Source: Nocardioides scoriae
GTDB lineage: Bacteria; Actinomycetota; Actinomycetes; Propionibacteriales; Nocardioidaceae
Assembly (NCBI RefSeq): GCF_900104965.1
Contig: NZ_LT629757.1
Location: 682,001 to 746,000 of the forward strand
Length of the DNA: 64,000 nucleotides
Direction: 5' to 3'
Shown: in pieces, positions 17,300-27,284 of the stretch
How positions within the stretch are numbered: position 1 is the stretch's first letter
Layout of the letters: the number at the start of each line of letters is the position of its first letter
Notes under the pieces: generated by a model
Database searches by the model: none
What the model was told of the DNA's origin: nothing
The model's input: only the letters and a program-made list of their open reading frames with translations
Made by a program: the position numbers and the translations under genes

Positions 17300-18891
17300 C
17301 GCGCGGGCTCCGGGCGCACCTGGGTGTCGAGCACCACGGTGAACCGCGCGCCACCGAGCTCGGAGCGGTCGACCTCGACGCCGCCGCCGTGCTGGCGCGC
17401 GACCTGTCCCACCAGGGCCAGGCCGAGCCCGCGCCCCTGCGTGGCCTTGGTCGACCAGCCGCGCTCGAGGACCCGCGCCGCGTCCTGGGGGCGTACGCCG
17501 GGGCCGCTGTCGCCCACCTCCACCCGCACCCGGCCCGCCGCGCCGTCGAGCCGGACCCGGACGGCACGCGGGCTGGCGTCGGTGACCGCGTCGAAGGCGT
17601 TGTCGATGAGGTTGCCCACCACCGTCACCAGCTCGCGGGGCGGCACGCCGACGTCGGGGCCCAGCCCGCCCTCGATGCGCAGCTCGATGCCGCGCTCCGC
17701 GGCCTGGGCGGTCTTGCCGAGCAGCAGGGCGGCGAGCACGGGCTCCTCGACGGCACCGACCACTTCGTCGGCCAGCGACTGGGCGACGGCGAGCTCCTCG
17801 GTGGCGAAGGCGACGGCCTGCTCGTGCCGGCCCATCTCGATGAGCGACACCACGGCGTGCAGGCGGTTGGCGGCCTCGTGGTTCTGGGCGCGCAGCGACT
17901 CGGTCAGGCCGCGCACCAGGTCGAGCTCGCCGGTGACGGTCTGCAGCTCGGTGCGGTCGCGCACGGTCAGCACGGCGCCCACCTCCTGGCCGCCCCAGTA
18001 GGCGGGGGCGCTGGAGATGACCAGCACCTGCTGGCCCAGCACGTAGACGTCGTCGGTCTCGGTGGCGTCGTCGAGGACCGCCTCCACCAGGCCGGGCGGC
18101 AGGCCGAGCTCCTGCAGCGGACGCCCCACCACGTCGTCCGGCAGCACCAGCAGGCGGCGGGCCTCGTCGTTGACCAGCTGCACGCGGTCGTGCTCGTCGA
18201 CCAGCAGCAGGCCCTCGCGCACGGCGTGGAGCACGGCGCGGTAGTACTCGTACATCCGGGTGATCTCGCGCTCGCCCATGCCGTGGGTCTGGCGCCGCAG
18301 CCGCCGCGAGATCAGCCAGGCGCCGGCCATGCCGACCGCGAGCGTGCCCAGGGCGGCGACGCCGATGGTGGGCAGGTCGCCGACCAGCTGCTGGTCGATC
18401 CGGTCGAGGGTGGTGCCGACCGAGACCAGGGCCGCCACGCGGCCGTCGACCACCACCGGGACGACCGCGCGGACCGAGGGGCCGAGCGTGCCGGCGTACT
18501 CCTGGACGAAGGGGCGGCCCTGCGGCGCGCTGCCGAGGTCGCCGATGAACTTCTGCCCGATGCGCTCCGGGTCGGGGTGGGTGTACCGCGTGCGGTCGAG
18601 CGCCATCACCACCACGAAGTCGGTGTCGGTGTCGGCGCGCACCTCCTCGGCGTACGGCTGCAGCACCGACGAGGGGTCCTCGGAGACGACGGCGTCGCGG
18701 ACGGTGGGGGAGTCGGCCAGCGACTCCGCGACCGTCAGCCCCTGCTCGGCGGCGTTGTCCAGCACGTCGCGGCGGGCGTCGTACGCCGCCAGGGCCAGCG
18801 CGCTGACCACCAGCACCAGCACGACCAGCACCTGGAGGCCGAGGATCTGGCGGGCCACCGGGCTGTCCCTGCTGGACCGGCGACGTGGCAT
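17296..18891 (-). CDS. CitA/DcuS-type sensor histidine kinase
   Basis: 531 aa. TM1 at about 17-37, an extracytoplasmic PAS-like sensor domain (about 38-170) with the ligand-site pattern YTHPDPERIGQ, TM2 at about 175-195, a cytoplasmic PAS (about 215-310), and a kinase domain. The phosphorylated His is His338 in RAQNHEAANRLH; the N box is GNLIDNAFDAV and the G box RGLGLALVG. It should sense an extracellular dicarboxylate or tricarboxylate. Start ATG 18891 was chosen because it gives MPRRR before TM1. It is divergent from dctA across 154 bp with a CRP-like site. Confidence 0.9.
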   Translation of the reverse strand: MPRRRSSRDSPVARQILGLQVLVVLVLVVSALALAAYDARRDVLDNAAEQGLTVAESLADSPTVRDAVVSEDPSSVLQPYAEEVRADTDTDFVVVMALDRTRYTHPDPERIGQKFIGDLGSAPQGRPFVQEYAGTLGPSVRAVVPVVVDGRVAALVSVGTTLDRIDQQLVGDLPTIGVAALGTLAVGMAGAWLISRRLRRQTHGMGEREITRMYEYYRAVLHAVREGLLLVDEHDRVQLVNDEARRLLVLPDDVVGRPLQELGLPPGLVEAVLDDATETDDVYVLGQQVLVISSAPAYWGGQEVGAVLTVRDRTELQTVTGELDLVRGLTESLRAQNHEAANRLHAVVSLIEMGRHEQAVAFATEELAVAQSLADEVVGAVEEPVLAALLLGKTAQAAERGIELRIEGGLGPDVGVPPRELVTVVGNLIDNAFDAVTDASPRAVRVRLDGAAGRVRVEVGDSGPGVRPQDAARVLERGWSTKATQGRGLGLALVGQVARQHGGGVEVDRSELGGARFTVVLDTQVRPEPAR

Positions 18892-18962
18892 GGCCGCATC
18901 ATGGCGCACCTGCGGCGCGTCGAGCGGCCGTGCGTGTGGCGGCGAACACAATGAACGCAAGG

Positions 18963-18976
18963 GTGACCGCAGTCAC
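18963..18976. promoter_or_regulatory. CRP/GlxR-like site upstream of dctA
   Basis: GTGACCGCAGTCAC is a perfect GTGA-N6-TCAC palindrome in the 154-bp region between the CitA-type kinase and dctA. It matches the CRP/GlxR consensus of actinobacteria, in which dicarboxylate uptake is a known cAMP-CRP target. Binding is inferred. Confidence 0.5.
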
Positions 18977-19045
18977 AGCAGGCCGCAGGATGTGGCGCGG
19001 GGCACACCCCCGCCGAGCCCACCCGCAGCACCAGCCGGAGGAACC

Positions 19046-20398
19046 ATGAGCAGCACCACGCACGAGGGGAAGACGGTCAAGCGCGACCGCACCCACTACC
19101 TCTACATCGCGGTGATCGTCGCCGTGGTCCTCGGCATCGCCGTGGGCATCCTGTTCCCCGACTTCGCGGTCGGCCTGAAGTGGATCGGCACGACCTTCGT
19201 CGCGCTGGTCAAGATGATGATCCAGCCGGTCATCTTCTGCACCCTGGTCATCGGGGTCGGCTCGGTGCGCAGCGCCGCCAGCGTCGGCAAGGTCGGCGGG
19301 CTCGCGCTCGGCTACTTCCTCACGATGTCGACCTTCGCCCTGGCCATCGGCCTGGTCGTGGGCAACCTGATCGACCCGGGCGAGGGCCTCAACCTCACCG
19401 ACGAGACCGCGGGCGTCGGCGCGGAGCAGGCCAAGGGCGCCGGCTCCACCACGGAGTTCATCACCGGCATCGTGCCCGACTCGCTGTTCTCCTCGCTCAC
19501 CTCCGGCGAGGTGCTGCAGACCCTCTTCGTGGCGCTCCTGGTCGGCTTCGCGCTCCAGGCCATGGGTCGTTCCGGCGAGCCGATCCTCAAGGGCATCGGC
19601 CACCTCCAGCGCCTCGTCTTCCGGGTGCTGTCGATGGTGATGTGGGCCGCCCCCGTGGGCGCCTTCGGTGCCATCGCCGCCGTCGTCGGCGAGACCGGCT
19701 GGGAGGCGCTGCGCAGCCTGGCCGTGCTGATGGGCGCGTTCTACCTGACCTGCTTCATCTTCGTGTTCGGCGTGCTCGGCACCATCCTCAAGCTGGTCAC
19801 CGGCGTCAACATCCTCAGCCTGTTCAAGTACCTCGGTCGGGAGTTCCTGCTGATCGTCTCGACCTCCTCCTCGGAGTCCGCGCTGCCCCGCGTCATCGCC
19901 AAGATGGAGCACGCCGGCGTCGACAAGAGCACCGTCGGCGTGGTCATCCCGACCGGCTACTCCTTCAACCTCGACGGCACCGCGATCTACCTGACGATGG
20001 CCTCGATCTTCATCGCCGACGCCCTCGGCAAGCCGCTGTCGATCGGCGAGCAGATCTCGCTGCTGGTCTTCATGGTCATCGCCTCCAAGGGCGCGGCGGG
20101 CGTCTCCGGCGCCGGACTGGCCACCCTGGCCGGCGGCCTGTCCTCGCACCGGCCCGAGCTGCTCGACGGCGTCGGCCTCATCGTCGGCATCGACCGCTTC
20201 ATGTCCGAGGCCCGCGCGGTCACCAACTTCGCCGGCAACGGCGTCGCCACGGTGCTGGTCGGCCACTGGACCGGCACGCTCAACCGCGAGCGGCTCGACC
20301 AGGTGCTGGCCGGCGATGCGCCGTTCGACGAGATGACGATGCTCGACGACGACCACTCCGAGGGTGACCGGGCCAAGGAGGTCGAGGGCGCCAGCTAG
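19046..20398 (+). CDS. dctA: C4-dicarboxylate:cation symporter DctA family
   Basis: 450 aa secondary transporter of the glutamate/aspartate/dicarboxylate family. About eight membrane helices plus re-entrant loops; the serine-rich motif STSSSESALPR and the TGYSFNLDGTAIYLT segment are the conserved substrate-binding elements, and GVSGAGL forms the second hairpin. It imports succinate, fumarate or malate with Na+ or H+. ATG 19046 has GGAGGAA four nt upstream. It is divergent from the citrate/fumarate-type two-component genes, which probably control it, and a CRP-like site lies upstream. Confidence 0.9.
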   Translation: MSSTTHEGKTVKRDRTHYLYIAVIVAVVLGIAVGILFPDFAVGLKWIGTTFVALVKMMIQPVIFCTLVIGVGSVRSAASVGKVGGLALGYFLTMSTFALAIGLVVGNLIDPGEGLNLTDETAGVGAEQAKGAGSTTEFITGIVPDSLFSSLTSGEVLQTLFVALLVGFALQAMGRSGEPILKGIGHLQRLVFRVLSMVMWAAPVGAFGAIAAVVGETGWEALRSLAVLMGAFYLTCFIFVFGVLGTILKLVTGVNILSLFKYLGREFLLIVSTSSSESALPRVIAKMEHAGVDKSTVGVVIPTGYSFNLDGTAIYLTMASIFIADALGKPLSIGEQISLLVFMVIASKGAAGVSGAGLATLAGGLSSHRPELLDGVGLIVGIDRFMSEARAVTNFAGNGVATVLVGHWTGTLNRERLDQVLAGDAPFDEMTMLDDDHSEGDRAKEVEGAS

Positions 20399-21582
20399 GC
20401 GTCGCGCTCCGTCTGCTCGACGAGGTGGAGGCTGTAGCGGGCGATCGCCGCCCGCTCGGCCGCCACCTCGTGCAGTTCAGGGGTGGGCTCGGCCCCGAGG
20501 TGCTCGAACGGGAGCGTCGAGAGGCCCGCGTAGAGCAGCAGCTTCAGCGCGTGGCCACGACGCACGACCGCGGCCGGGGTGTCGTCGCCCTCGGTGCGCA
20601 GGCCCGCGACGTACGCCGCGGTGCAGGCCTCGTCGCGGGCCGCCAGGTCGGTCGCGGTGCGCCGGCCCACCTGGACCTCGCCGACCAGCAGCTGCGCGAG
20701 GTCGAAGCCCACGGGCTGGGGGCAGAAGAACCCGAAGTCGATGAGCACGAAGCCGTCGACGCCGGGGGAGACCAGCAGGTTGCCGGGGCAGGTGTCGCCG
20801 TGGGCGGCCCGCAGCGGCAGGGCGCAGAGCTCGGCGGTGAGGGCCTGGGCCCGGTCGCCGGCCGCGCGCAGGCGCGTGCGCAGGTCGTCGTCGAAGGCGC
20901 CGGCCACCAGCGGGTGGCGCCACACCGCGTCGTCGCGCAGTGACGGGAGCACCTGGGCGGCGAGCCGGCCGTGCAGGTAGTCCCACGGGGTCGGGGCGTC
21001 GGCCACGGTCTCCACCTCCCGCACCCGGCGGCTCGCGGCCAGGCGGCCCACGAGGTGGGCGGCGCCGCGGTAGCGCTCGAGGTCCCAGGTGGCCGGCTCG
21101 ACCTCGACCTCGGGCAGCCAGATCGCGGCCGACCGCTCGTCGAGGTCGACCACGTCGAGCGCGCGCAGCATGGTGAGGCCCTCGGGCAGCCGGTCGCGCA
21201 GGTCGGAGCGGTAGGCGAGCGGCTCGGCCCGCCAGGGCACGCCGGCAGCGGCGGCGGCGCGCATCGGCTCGGGCACGAAGGCGAAGAACGGGTGCCGGCT
21301 CCAGCACTGCACGTGCTTGACGAACAGCGACCACGGCTGGTCGCCCTCGGGCGTCCGGGCGCGCCCGCGGACCCGGTGCCGACCGGCCGTGGTGATCGCG
21401 GGTGCGTCGTGGGCGACCACCTCGACCCGGACGTCGTGGACCGTGGTGCCGGACGGGTCCTGACCGAGCAGGTCGGCGACCATCGCGGTCAGGTGGGCGT
21501 CGTCGACGGCGGCGGCGCCGAGGGGGGGCGAGGACGGGGTGGGTGACCATGGGGTGCTCGATCCGCAGAGCTGGTGGACCAC
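20395..21582 (-). CDS. Aminoglycoside phosphotransferase-fold protein
   Basis: 395 aa. Kinase-like C-terminal lobe with the catalytic loop AAHGDTCPGNLLV (His-Gly-Asp at about 261-263) and the metal-binding IDFGFF at about 281-286. This is the APH/choline kinase fold, which phosphorylates small molecules; the substrate is unknown and antibiotic resistance should not be assumed. Several starts are possible. GTG 21582 fits a promoter with TTGACC about 30 nt upstream and gives an almost leaderless mRNA. It is divergent from a MarR regulator and shares a palindromic site with it. The stop overlaps that of dctA by 3 bp. Confidence 0.75.
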   Translation of the reverse strand: MVHQLCGSSTPWSPTPSSPPLGAAAVDDAHLTAMVADLLGQDPSGTTVHDVRVEVVAHDAPAITTAGRHRVRGRARTPEGDQPWSLFVKHVQCWSRHPFFAFVPEPMRAAAAAGVPWRAEPLAYRSDLRDRLPEGLTMLRALDVVDLDERSAAIWLPEVEVEPATWDLERYRGAAHLVGRLAASRRVREVETVADAPTPWDYLHGRLAAQVLPSLRDDAVWRHPLVAGAFDDDLRTRLRAAGDRAQALTAELCALPLRAAHGDTCPGNLLVSPGVDGFVLIDFGFFCPQPVGFDLAQLLVGEVQVGRRTATDLAARDEACTAAYVAGLRTEGDDTPAAVVRRGHALKLLLYAGLSTLPFEHLGAEPTPELHEVAAERAAIARYSLHLVEQTERDA

Positions 21583-21589
21583 CTGAAGG

Positions 21590-21602
21590 TAAAGTCGCTT
21601 TA
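21590..21602. promoter_or_regulatory. Palindromic operator between APH-like gene and marR
   Basis: TAAAG-TCG-CTTTA lies exactly at the start of the MarR gene, its last base being the A of the ATG. In an otherwise very GC-rich stretch this AT-rich palindrome also supplies TAAAGT, 6 nt before the ATG, as a -10. Bound MarR here would block both divergent starts. Confidence 0.5.
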
Positions 21603-22057
21603 TGAGTTCGGTCAAGCCGGTCTACCCCACCGGGGAGCAGCACGTCGCCCTGCTGATGGGTCTGCTGTTCCGCGAGGTCAGCGACACCTTCGCCGCCGAG
21701 GACTGGTCGGGGCTGCGGCAGTCGCACTTCCGGGTGCTCGCGGCCGTGTCGGGGGGCGGCCTCACCATCACCGAGCTGGCCGGCCGGCTCGGCATGACCA
21801 AGCAGGGGTGCGGCCAGCTCGTCGCCACGCTCACGGCGTCGGGCCACCTGGCCGTCGAGCCGGGCGAGCACGACCGGCGCGTCCGACTGGTCCAGCGCAC
21901 GACCCTGGGGGAGGAGACCTCCGCCGCCGTGACCGCCCGCATCCGTCGCCTCGAGGACGACTGGGCCACCCGGGTCGGCCGCGACCGGTACGCCACGTTC
22001 CGGCGGGTGCTCGAGGAGCTGGTCCGGCCCGCCCCGGAGGCCCCGGAGGACCGGTGA
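21602..22057 (+). CDS. MarR-family transcriptional regulator
   Basis: 151 aa winged-helix regulator. The recognition region is TITELAGRLGMTKQGCGQLVATLTASG (about 57-83), followed by the wing DRRVRLVQRT. MarR proteins bind palindromes as dimers and release on binding phenolics or on cysteine oxidation; Cys is present in the recognition helix. The likely target is the overlapping divergent promoter with the APH-like gene. TAAAGT 6 nt before the ATG points to a leaderless transcript. Confidence 0.88.
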   Translation: MSSVKPVYPTGEQHVALLMGLLFREVSDTFAAEDWSGLRQSHFRVLAAVSGGGLTITELAGRLGMTKQGCGQLVATLTASGHLAVEPGEHDRRVRLVQRTTLGEETSAAVTARIRRLEDDWATRVGRDRYATFRRVLEELVRPAPEAPEDR

Positions 22058-22075
22058 CCCCCGGGGCGGGTGGCG

Positions 22076-23014
22076 TCAGGACAGGTCGAGCACGACCCGC
22101 CCGCGCACGCCGCCGGCCGCCAGCAGGCGGTGGGCGTCGGGGGCCTGGTCGGCCGGGAAGGTGCGGGCCACCCGCAGCGTGAGGGTGCCGTCGGTGGCCT
22201 GGGCGACGAGCCGCTCGAGCACGTCGGTGCGCTCGGCCGCGCCGAAGACCATCACCGGGTGGACGGCGATGCCGCGCTCCGTGGGGCCGTCCCAGCCGCG
22301 GACGGTCGCCAGCCCGCCGCCGTCGCGGACGGCGGCCAGGGCGGCGGCGTCGGTCACCGCGCCGTCGGCCAGCGCGTCCACGCCGTCGGGGACCAGCTCG
22401 CGCACGTGGTCGACGAAGCCGTCGCGGGGGAGCACCTCGTCTGCCCCCAGCCCGCGGACCAGCTCGACGTCCTTCTCGGCCGCGTCGGCGACGACGCGCA
22501 GGCCGGCCGCCTTCGCCAGCTGCACGACGTAGCCGCCGAAGGCGCCGGCCGCGCCGGTGACCGCGACGGTGGCGCCGGGCTGGAGGTCGAAGGCCTCGAG
22601 GGCCAGGTGGGCGGTGGTGGCGTTCATCAGCAGCGTGGAGGCGGCCACGGCGTCGGCACCGGCCGGGGAGGCGACCACGGAGGCGGCCGGGGCGACCACG
22701 TGGTCGGCGTACGCCCCGCCGTGGGGGCCGGTCGGCAGCAGCAGCGCGACGACCTCGTCGCCGACCCGGAGCCGGTCGACGCCCTCGCCCACCTCGTCGA
22801 CGACGCCGGCGGCGTCCATGCCGGGGATCCACGGGGCGTCGTGGTCGCCGGGACGCTCGCCGTACAGCCCCGCACGCAGGCCGGTGTCGGTCGGGTTCAC
22901 GGTCGCGGCGTGCACCCGCAGGCGCACCTCGCCGGGACCGGCGTGCGGCTCGGGGAGGTCGAGGACCTCCAGCGCGTCGGGACCGCCGAACTCGTTGACT
23001 CCGATAGCTCTCAT
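22076..23014 (-). CDS. NADP-dependent quinone oxidoreductase-like protein (MDR family)
   Basis: 312 aa zinc-independent medium-chain dehydrogenase. GroES-like N-terminal domain (1-125) with the segment ATVNPTD, then a Rossmann domain with AVTGAAGAFGGYVVQLAK (the AxxGxxG-type motif near 150). The zinc cysteines of true alcohol dehydrogenases are absent, so quinone or enone reduction is more likely. It converges on marR with 18 bp between stops, and could be part of an electrophile response, which is inference. Confidence 0.82.
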   Translation of the reverse strand: MRAIGVNEFGGPDALEVLDLPEPHAGPGEVRLRVHAATVNPTDTGLRAGLYGERPGDHDAPWIPGMDAAGVVDEVGEGVDRLRVGDEVVALLLPTGPHGGAYADHVVAPAASVVASPAGADAVAASTLLMNATTAHLALEAFDLQPGATVAVTGAAGAFGGYVVQLAKAAGLRVVADAAEKDVELVRGLGADEVLPRDGFVDHVRELVPDGVDALADGAVTDAAALAAVRDGGGLATVRGWDGPTERGIAVHPVMVFGAAERTDVLERLVAQATDGTLTLRVARTFPADQAPDAHRLLAAGGVRGRVVLDLS

Positions 23015-23053
23015 GCAGGTTTCAACGACCCTGGCGGGCCGGCATTCCCCGGG

Positions 23054-24241
23054 TCAGGTCAGCGAGCGGTAGATCTCCAGCGTGCGGCCGGCGATGGCGG
23101 GCCAGCTGAAGGACTCCTGCGCGCGGCGCCGACCGGCCAGGCCGTAGGCGCGGGCCCGCTCCGGGTCGGAGACCGAGTCGACGAGCGCGGCGGCCAGGTC
23201 GGCGACGTACTGCTCCGGGTCGAGCGGGGTCCCGGTGCCGTCGGTCGCCTGCTCGATCGGCACCAGCCAGCCGGTCTCGCCGTGGACGACGACCTCGGGG
23301 ATGCCGCCGGTCGCGGTGGCGACCACGGCGGTCTCGCACGCCATCGCCTCGAGGTTGACGATGCCGAGCGGCTCGTAGATGGAGGGGCAGGCGAAGACGG
23401 TCGCCGCGGTCAGCAGCGCCACCACGTCGCGGCGCGGCAGCATCTCGCGGATCCACACCACGCCGTCGCGCTCGGCCGCCAGGCCGTCGACGAGCTCGCG
23501 GACCTCCTGCTCGATCTCGGGGGTGTCGGGGGCGCCGGCGCACATCACGAGCTGGACCTCGGGCGGCAGCTGGGCGGCAGCCCGCAGGAACAGCGGCAGC
23601 CCCTTCTGGCGCGTGATCCGGCCGACGAACACGACGCTGGGCCGGTCGGGGTCGACGCCCAGCTCGCGCACCCGGTCGGGGTCGACGACCGGCGACCAGT
23701 CGTCGGTGTCGATGCCGTTGTGGACGACGTGGACCCGGTCGGGGTCGACATCGGGGTAGCTGCGCAGCACGTCGTCGCGCATCGCGGCGCTCACGGCGAT
23801 CACCGCGTCGGCGGCTTCGTACGCCGTCCGCTCGACCCAGCTGGACACGGCGTACCCGCCCCCGAGCTGCTCGGCCTTCCACGGCCGCATCGGCTCCAGG
23901 CTGTGGGCCGACACCACGTGGGGGACGCCGTGGAGCAGCTTGGCCAGGTGGCCAGCGAGGTTGGCGTACCAGGTGTGGGAGTGGACCAGGTCGGTGCCGG
24001 CGCAGCCGCCGACCATCTCGAGGTCGACCCCGAGCGTGCGGACCGCGGCGTTGGCGTCGGCGAGGCCGGCCGGGTCGGCGTACCCGGTGGTGCCCTGCTC
24101 GTCGCGCTCCTGGCCGAAGCAGTGGACCCGGGTCTCGACGCCGTCGGCGGCGCGCAGCGCCCGCACCAGCTCGGCCACGTGGACGCCGGCCCCGCCGTAG
24201 ATCTCGGGCGGGTACTCCTTGGACAAGACGTCGATCCGCAT
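23054..24241 (-). CDS. glgA: Glycogen synthase, actinobacterial GT4 type (GlgA/GlgM)
   Basis: 395 aa retaining GT4 glycosyltransferase. The N-terminal loop is EYPPEIYGGAGVH, the donor-site motif FVGRITRQKG, and the E-x7-E motif lies in YEPLGIVNLEAM. Enzymes of this group (Rv1212c type) use ADP-glucose and in mycobacteria make maltose-1-phosphate; whether this one extends glycogen or makes that intermediate cannot be read here. ATG 24241 gives MRIDVLSKEYPPE, the family N-terminus. It is divergent from glgC across 53 bp containing a CRP-like site and two TAG-type -10 elements. Confidence 0.9.
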   Translation of the reverse strand: MRIDVLSKEYPPEIYGGAGVHVAELVRALRAADGVETRVHCFGQERDEQGTTGYADPAGLADANAAVRTLGVDLEMVGGCAGTDLVHSHTWYANLAGHLAKLLHGVPHVVSAHSLEPMRPWKAEQLGGGYAVSSWVERTAYEAADAVIAVSAAMRDDVLRSYPDVDPDRVHVVHNGIDTDDWSPVVDPDRVRELGVDPDRPSVVFVGRITRQKGLPLFLRAAAQLPPEVQLVMCAGAPDTPEIEQEVRELVDGLAAERDGVVWIREMLPRRDVVALLTAATVFACPSIYEPLGIVNLEAMACETAVVATATGGIPEVVVHGETGWLVPIEQATDGTGTPLDPEQYVADLAAALVDSVSDPERARAYGLAGRRRAQESFSWPAIAGRTLEIYRSLT

Positions 24242-24265
24242 GTCGAGCAACCTAGTACCTCGCGC

Positions 24266-24279
24266 GTGACCTCGCTCAC
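24266..24279. promoter_or_regulatory. CRP/GlxR-like site between glgA and glgC
   Basis: GTGACCTCGCTCAC matches GTGA-N6-TCAC in the 53-bp divergent region. From memory, the corresponding divergent glgA/glgC promoters of Corynebacterium glutamicum are GlxR targets, so the same control is plausible. TAGGGT at 24283-24288 is the probable glgC -10. Confidence 0.55.
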
Positions 24280-24294
24280 CCCTAGGGTCGTGCC

Positions 24295-25541
24295 ATGAAC
24301 TCGACGTCCAGGCGCAAGAAGGTCCTCGCCATCGTGCTGGCCGGAGGCGAGGGCAAGCGGCTGATGCCGCTGACCGCCGACCGTGCCAAGCCGGCCGTCC
24401 CCTTCGGCGGCATCTACCGCCTCATCGACTTCGCGCTGTCCAACGTCGTCAACTCGGGCTACCTCAAGGTCGTCGTGCTGACGCAGTACAAGTCGCACAG
24501 CCTGGACCGCCACGTCACCACCACCTGGCGGATGTCGACGCTGCTGGGCAACTACGTCACCCCGGTGCCGGCGCAGCAGCGCGTCGGCAAGCGGTGGTAC
24601 CTCGGCAGCGCCGACGCGATCTTCCAGTCGATGAACCTGCTCGACGACGAGCGGCCCGACATCGTGGTGGTGGTGGGGGCCGACCACGTCTACCGGATGG
24701 ACTTCGCGCAGATGGTCGACGCCCACGTCGCCAGCGGCGCGTCCGCCACCGTGGCCGCCATCCGGCAGCCGATCTCCCTGGCCGACCAGTTCGGCGTCAT
24801 CGACGTGGACCCCGCCGACCCGACGCGGATCCGGGCCTTCCTGGAGAAGCCGACGAACCCCGCGGGCCTGCCCGACTCGCCCGGCGAGGTCCTGGCCTCG
24901 ATGGGCAACTACGTCTTCGACGCGGAGGCGCTGCGCGAGGCGGTCTCGCGCGACGCGGACCTCGAGGACTCCAAGCACGACATGGGCGGCGACATCATCC
25001 CGGCGTTCGTCGAGCGCGGCGAGGCCGGCGTCTACGACTACAAGGACAACGACGTCCCGGGCTCCAACGACCGCGACCGCGGCTACTGGCGCGACGTGGG
25101 GACCATGGAGTCCTACTACGCCGCCCACATGGACCTGATCGCGCCGCTGCCGGTCTTCAACCTCTACAACTCCGAGTGGCCGATCTACACCAGCTACGGC
25201 CCGCAGCCCCCGGCCAAGCTGGTCGAGGGCGCCGGCGGCACCCCGGTGCAGGCCTACAACTCGATCCTCTCGCCCGGCGTCGTGGTCACCGGCGGCAAGG
25301 TCAGCAAGTCGGTGCTCTCGCCGTCGTGCCGCGTCGAGACCGGGGCCGAGGTCTCCGACTCCGTGCTGCTCTCGGGCGTGACGGTCGGGGCGGGCGCGAT
25401 CGTGCGCCACGCCATCCTCGACAAGAACGTCGTGGTCCCGCCCGGCGCGCAGGTCGGCGTCGACGCGGAGGCCGACCGCGCCCGCGGCTTCGTGGTCGAG
25501 GACGGACTCACCGTGCTGTCCAAGGGGCAGGAGGTCGACCT

Positions 25542-25545
<4 letters not shown>
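24295..25545 (+). CDS. glgC: Glucose-1-phosphate adenylyltransferase
   Basis: 416 aa, full length. Makes ADP-glucose from ATP and glucose-1-phosphate, the committed step of glycogen and alpha-glucan synthesis. N-terminal nucleotide loop [13 protein letters not shown], the AKPAVPFGG segment, GADHVYRMD with the catalytic Asp, EKP in FLEKPTNP, and a C-terminal left-handed beta-helix with repeated [17 protein letters not shown] hexads. TAGGGT 6 nt upstream suggests a leaderless start. It overlaps the downstream pgm by 4 bp, so precursor supply and ADP-glucose synthesis are coupled. Confidence 0.95.
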
Positions 25546-27191
<1,646 letters not shown>

Positions 27192-27200
27192 CGGAGATCG

Positions 27201-27284
27201 CGCAGACGCGCGGACACACGTGCGTCGCGGCGCCCGATTTCAGGCAGAACGCCCCACCCTCCGGCGAACTTGTGTCCGCGCGTC
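27201..27284. repeat. Inverted-repeat element copy 1
   Basis: Left arm CGCAGACGCGCGGACACACG begins at 27201 and right arm AACTTGTGTCCGCGCGTC ends at 27284, bracketing about 46 unrelated bases. Same arms as copies at 28191-28273 and 48076-48173. The right arm lies inside the DUF559 gene and encodes its C-terminal DARTQV. Confidence 0.85.

Noticed and set aside
14811-17567. Long minus-strand frame continuing upstream of the leader peptide through glyA
   Set aside because: Antisense shadow of glyA and of the kinase gene; only its last 30 codons lie in non-coding DNA and match a leader peptide.
20395-21582. Antibiotic resistance gene
   Set aside because: The kinase fold is shared with many sugar and choline kinases, the protein is longer than typical resistance enzymes, and no mobile context is present.
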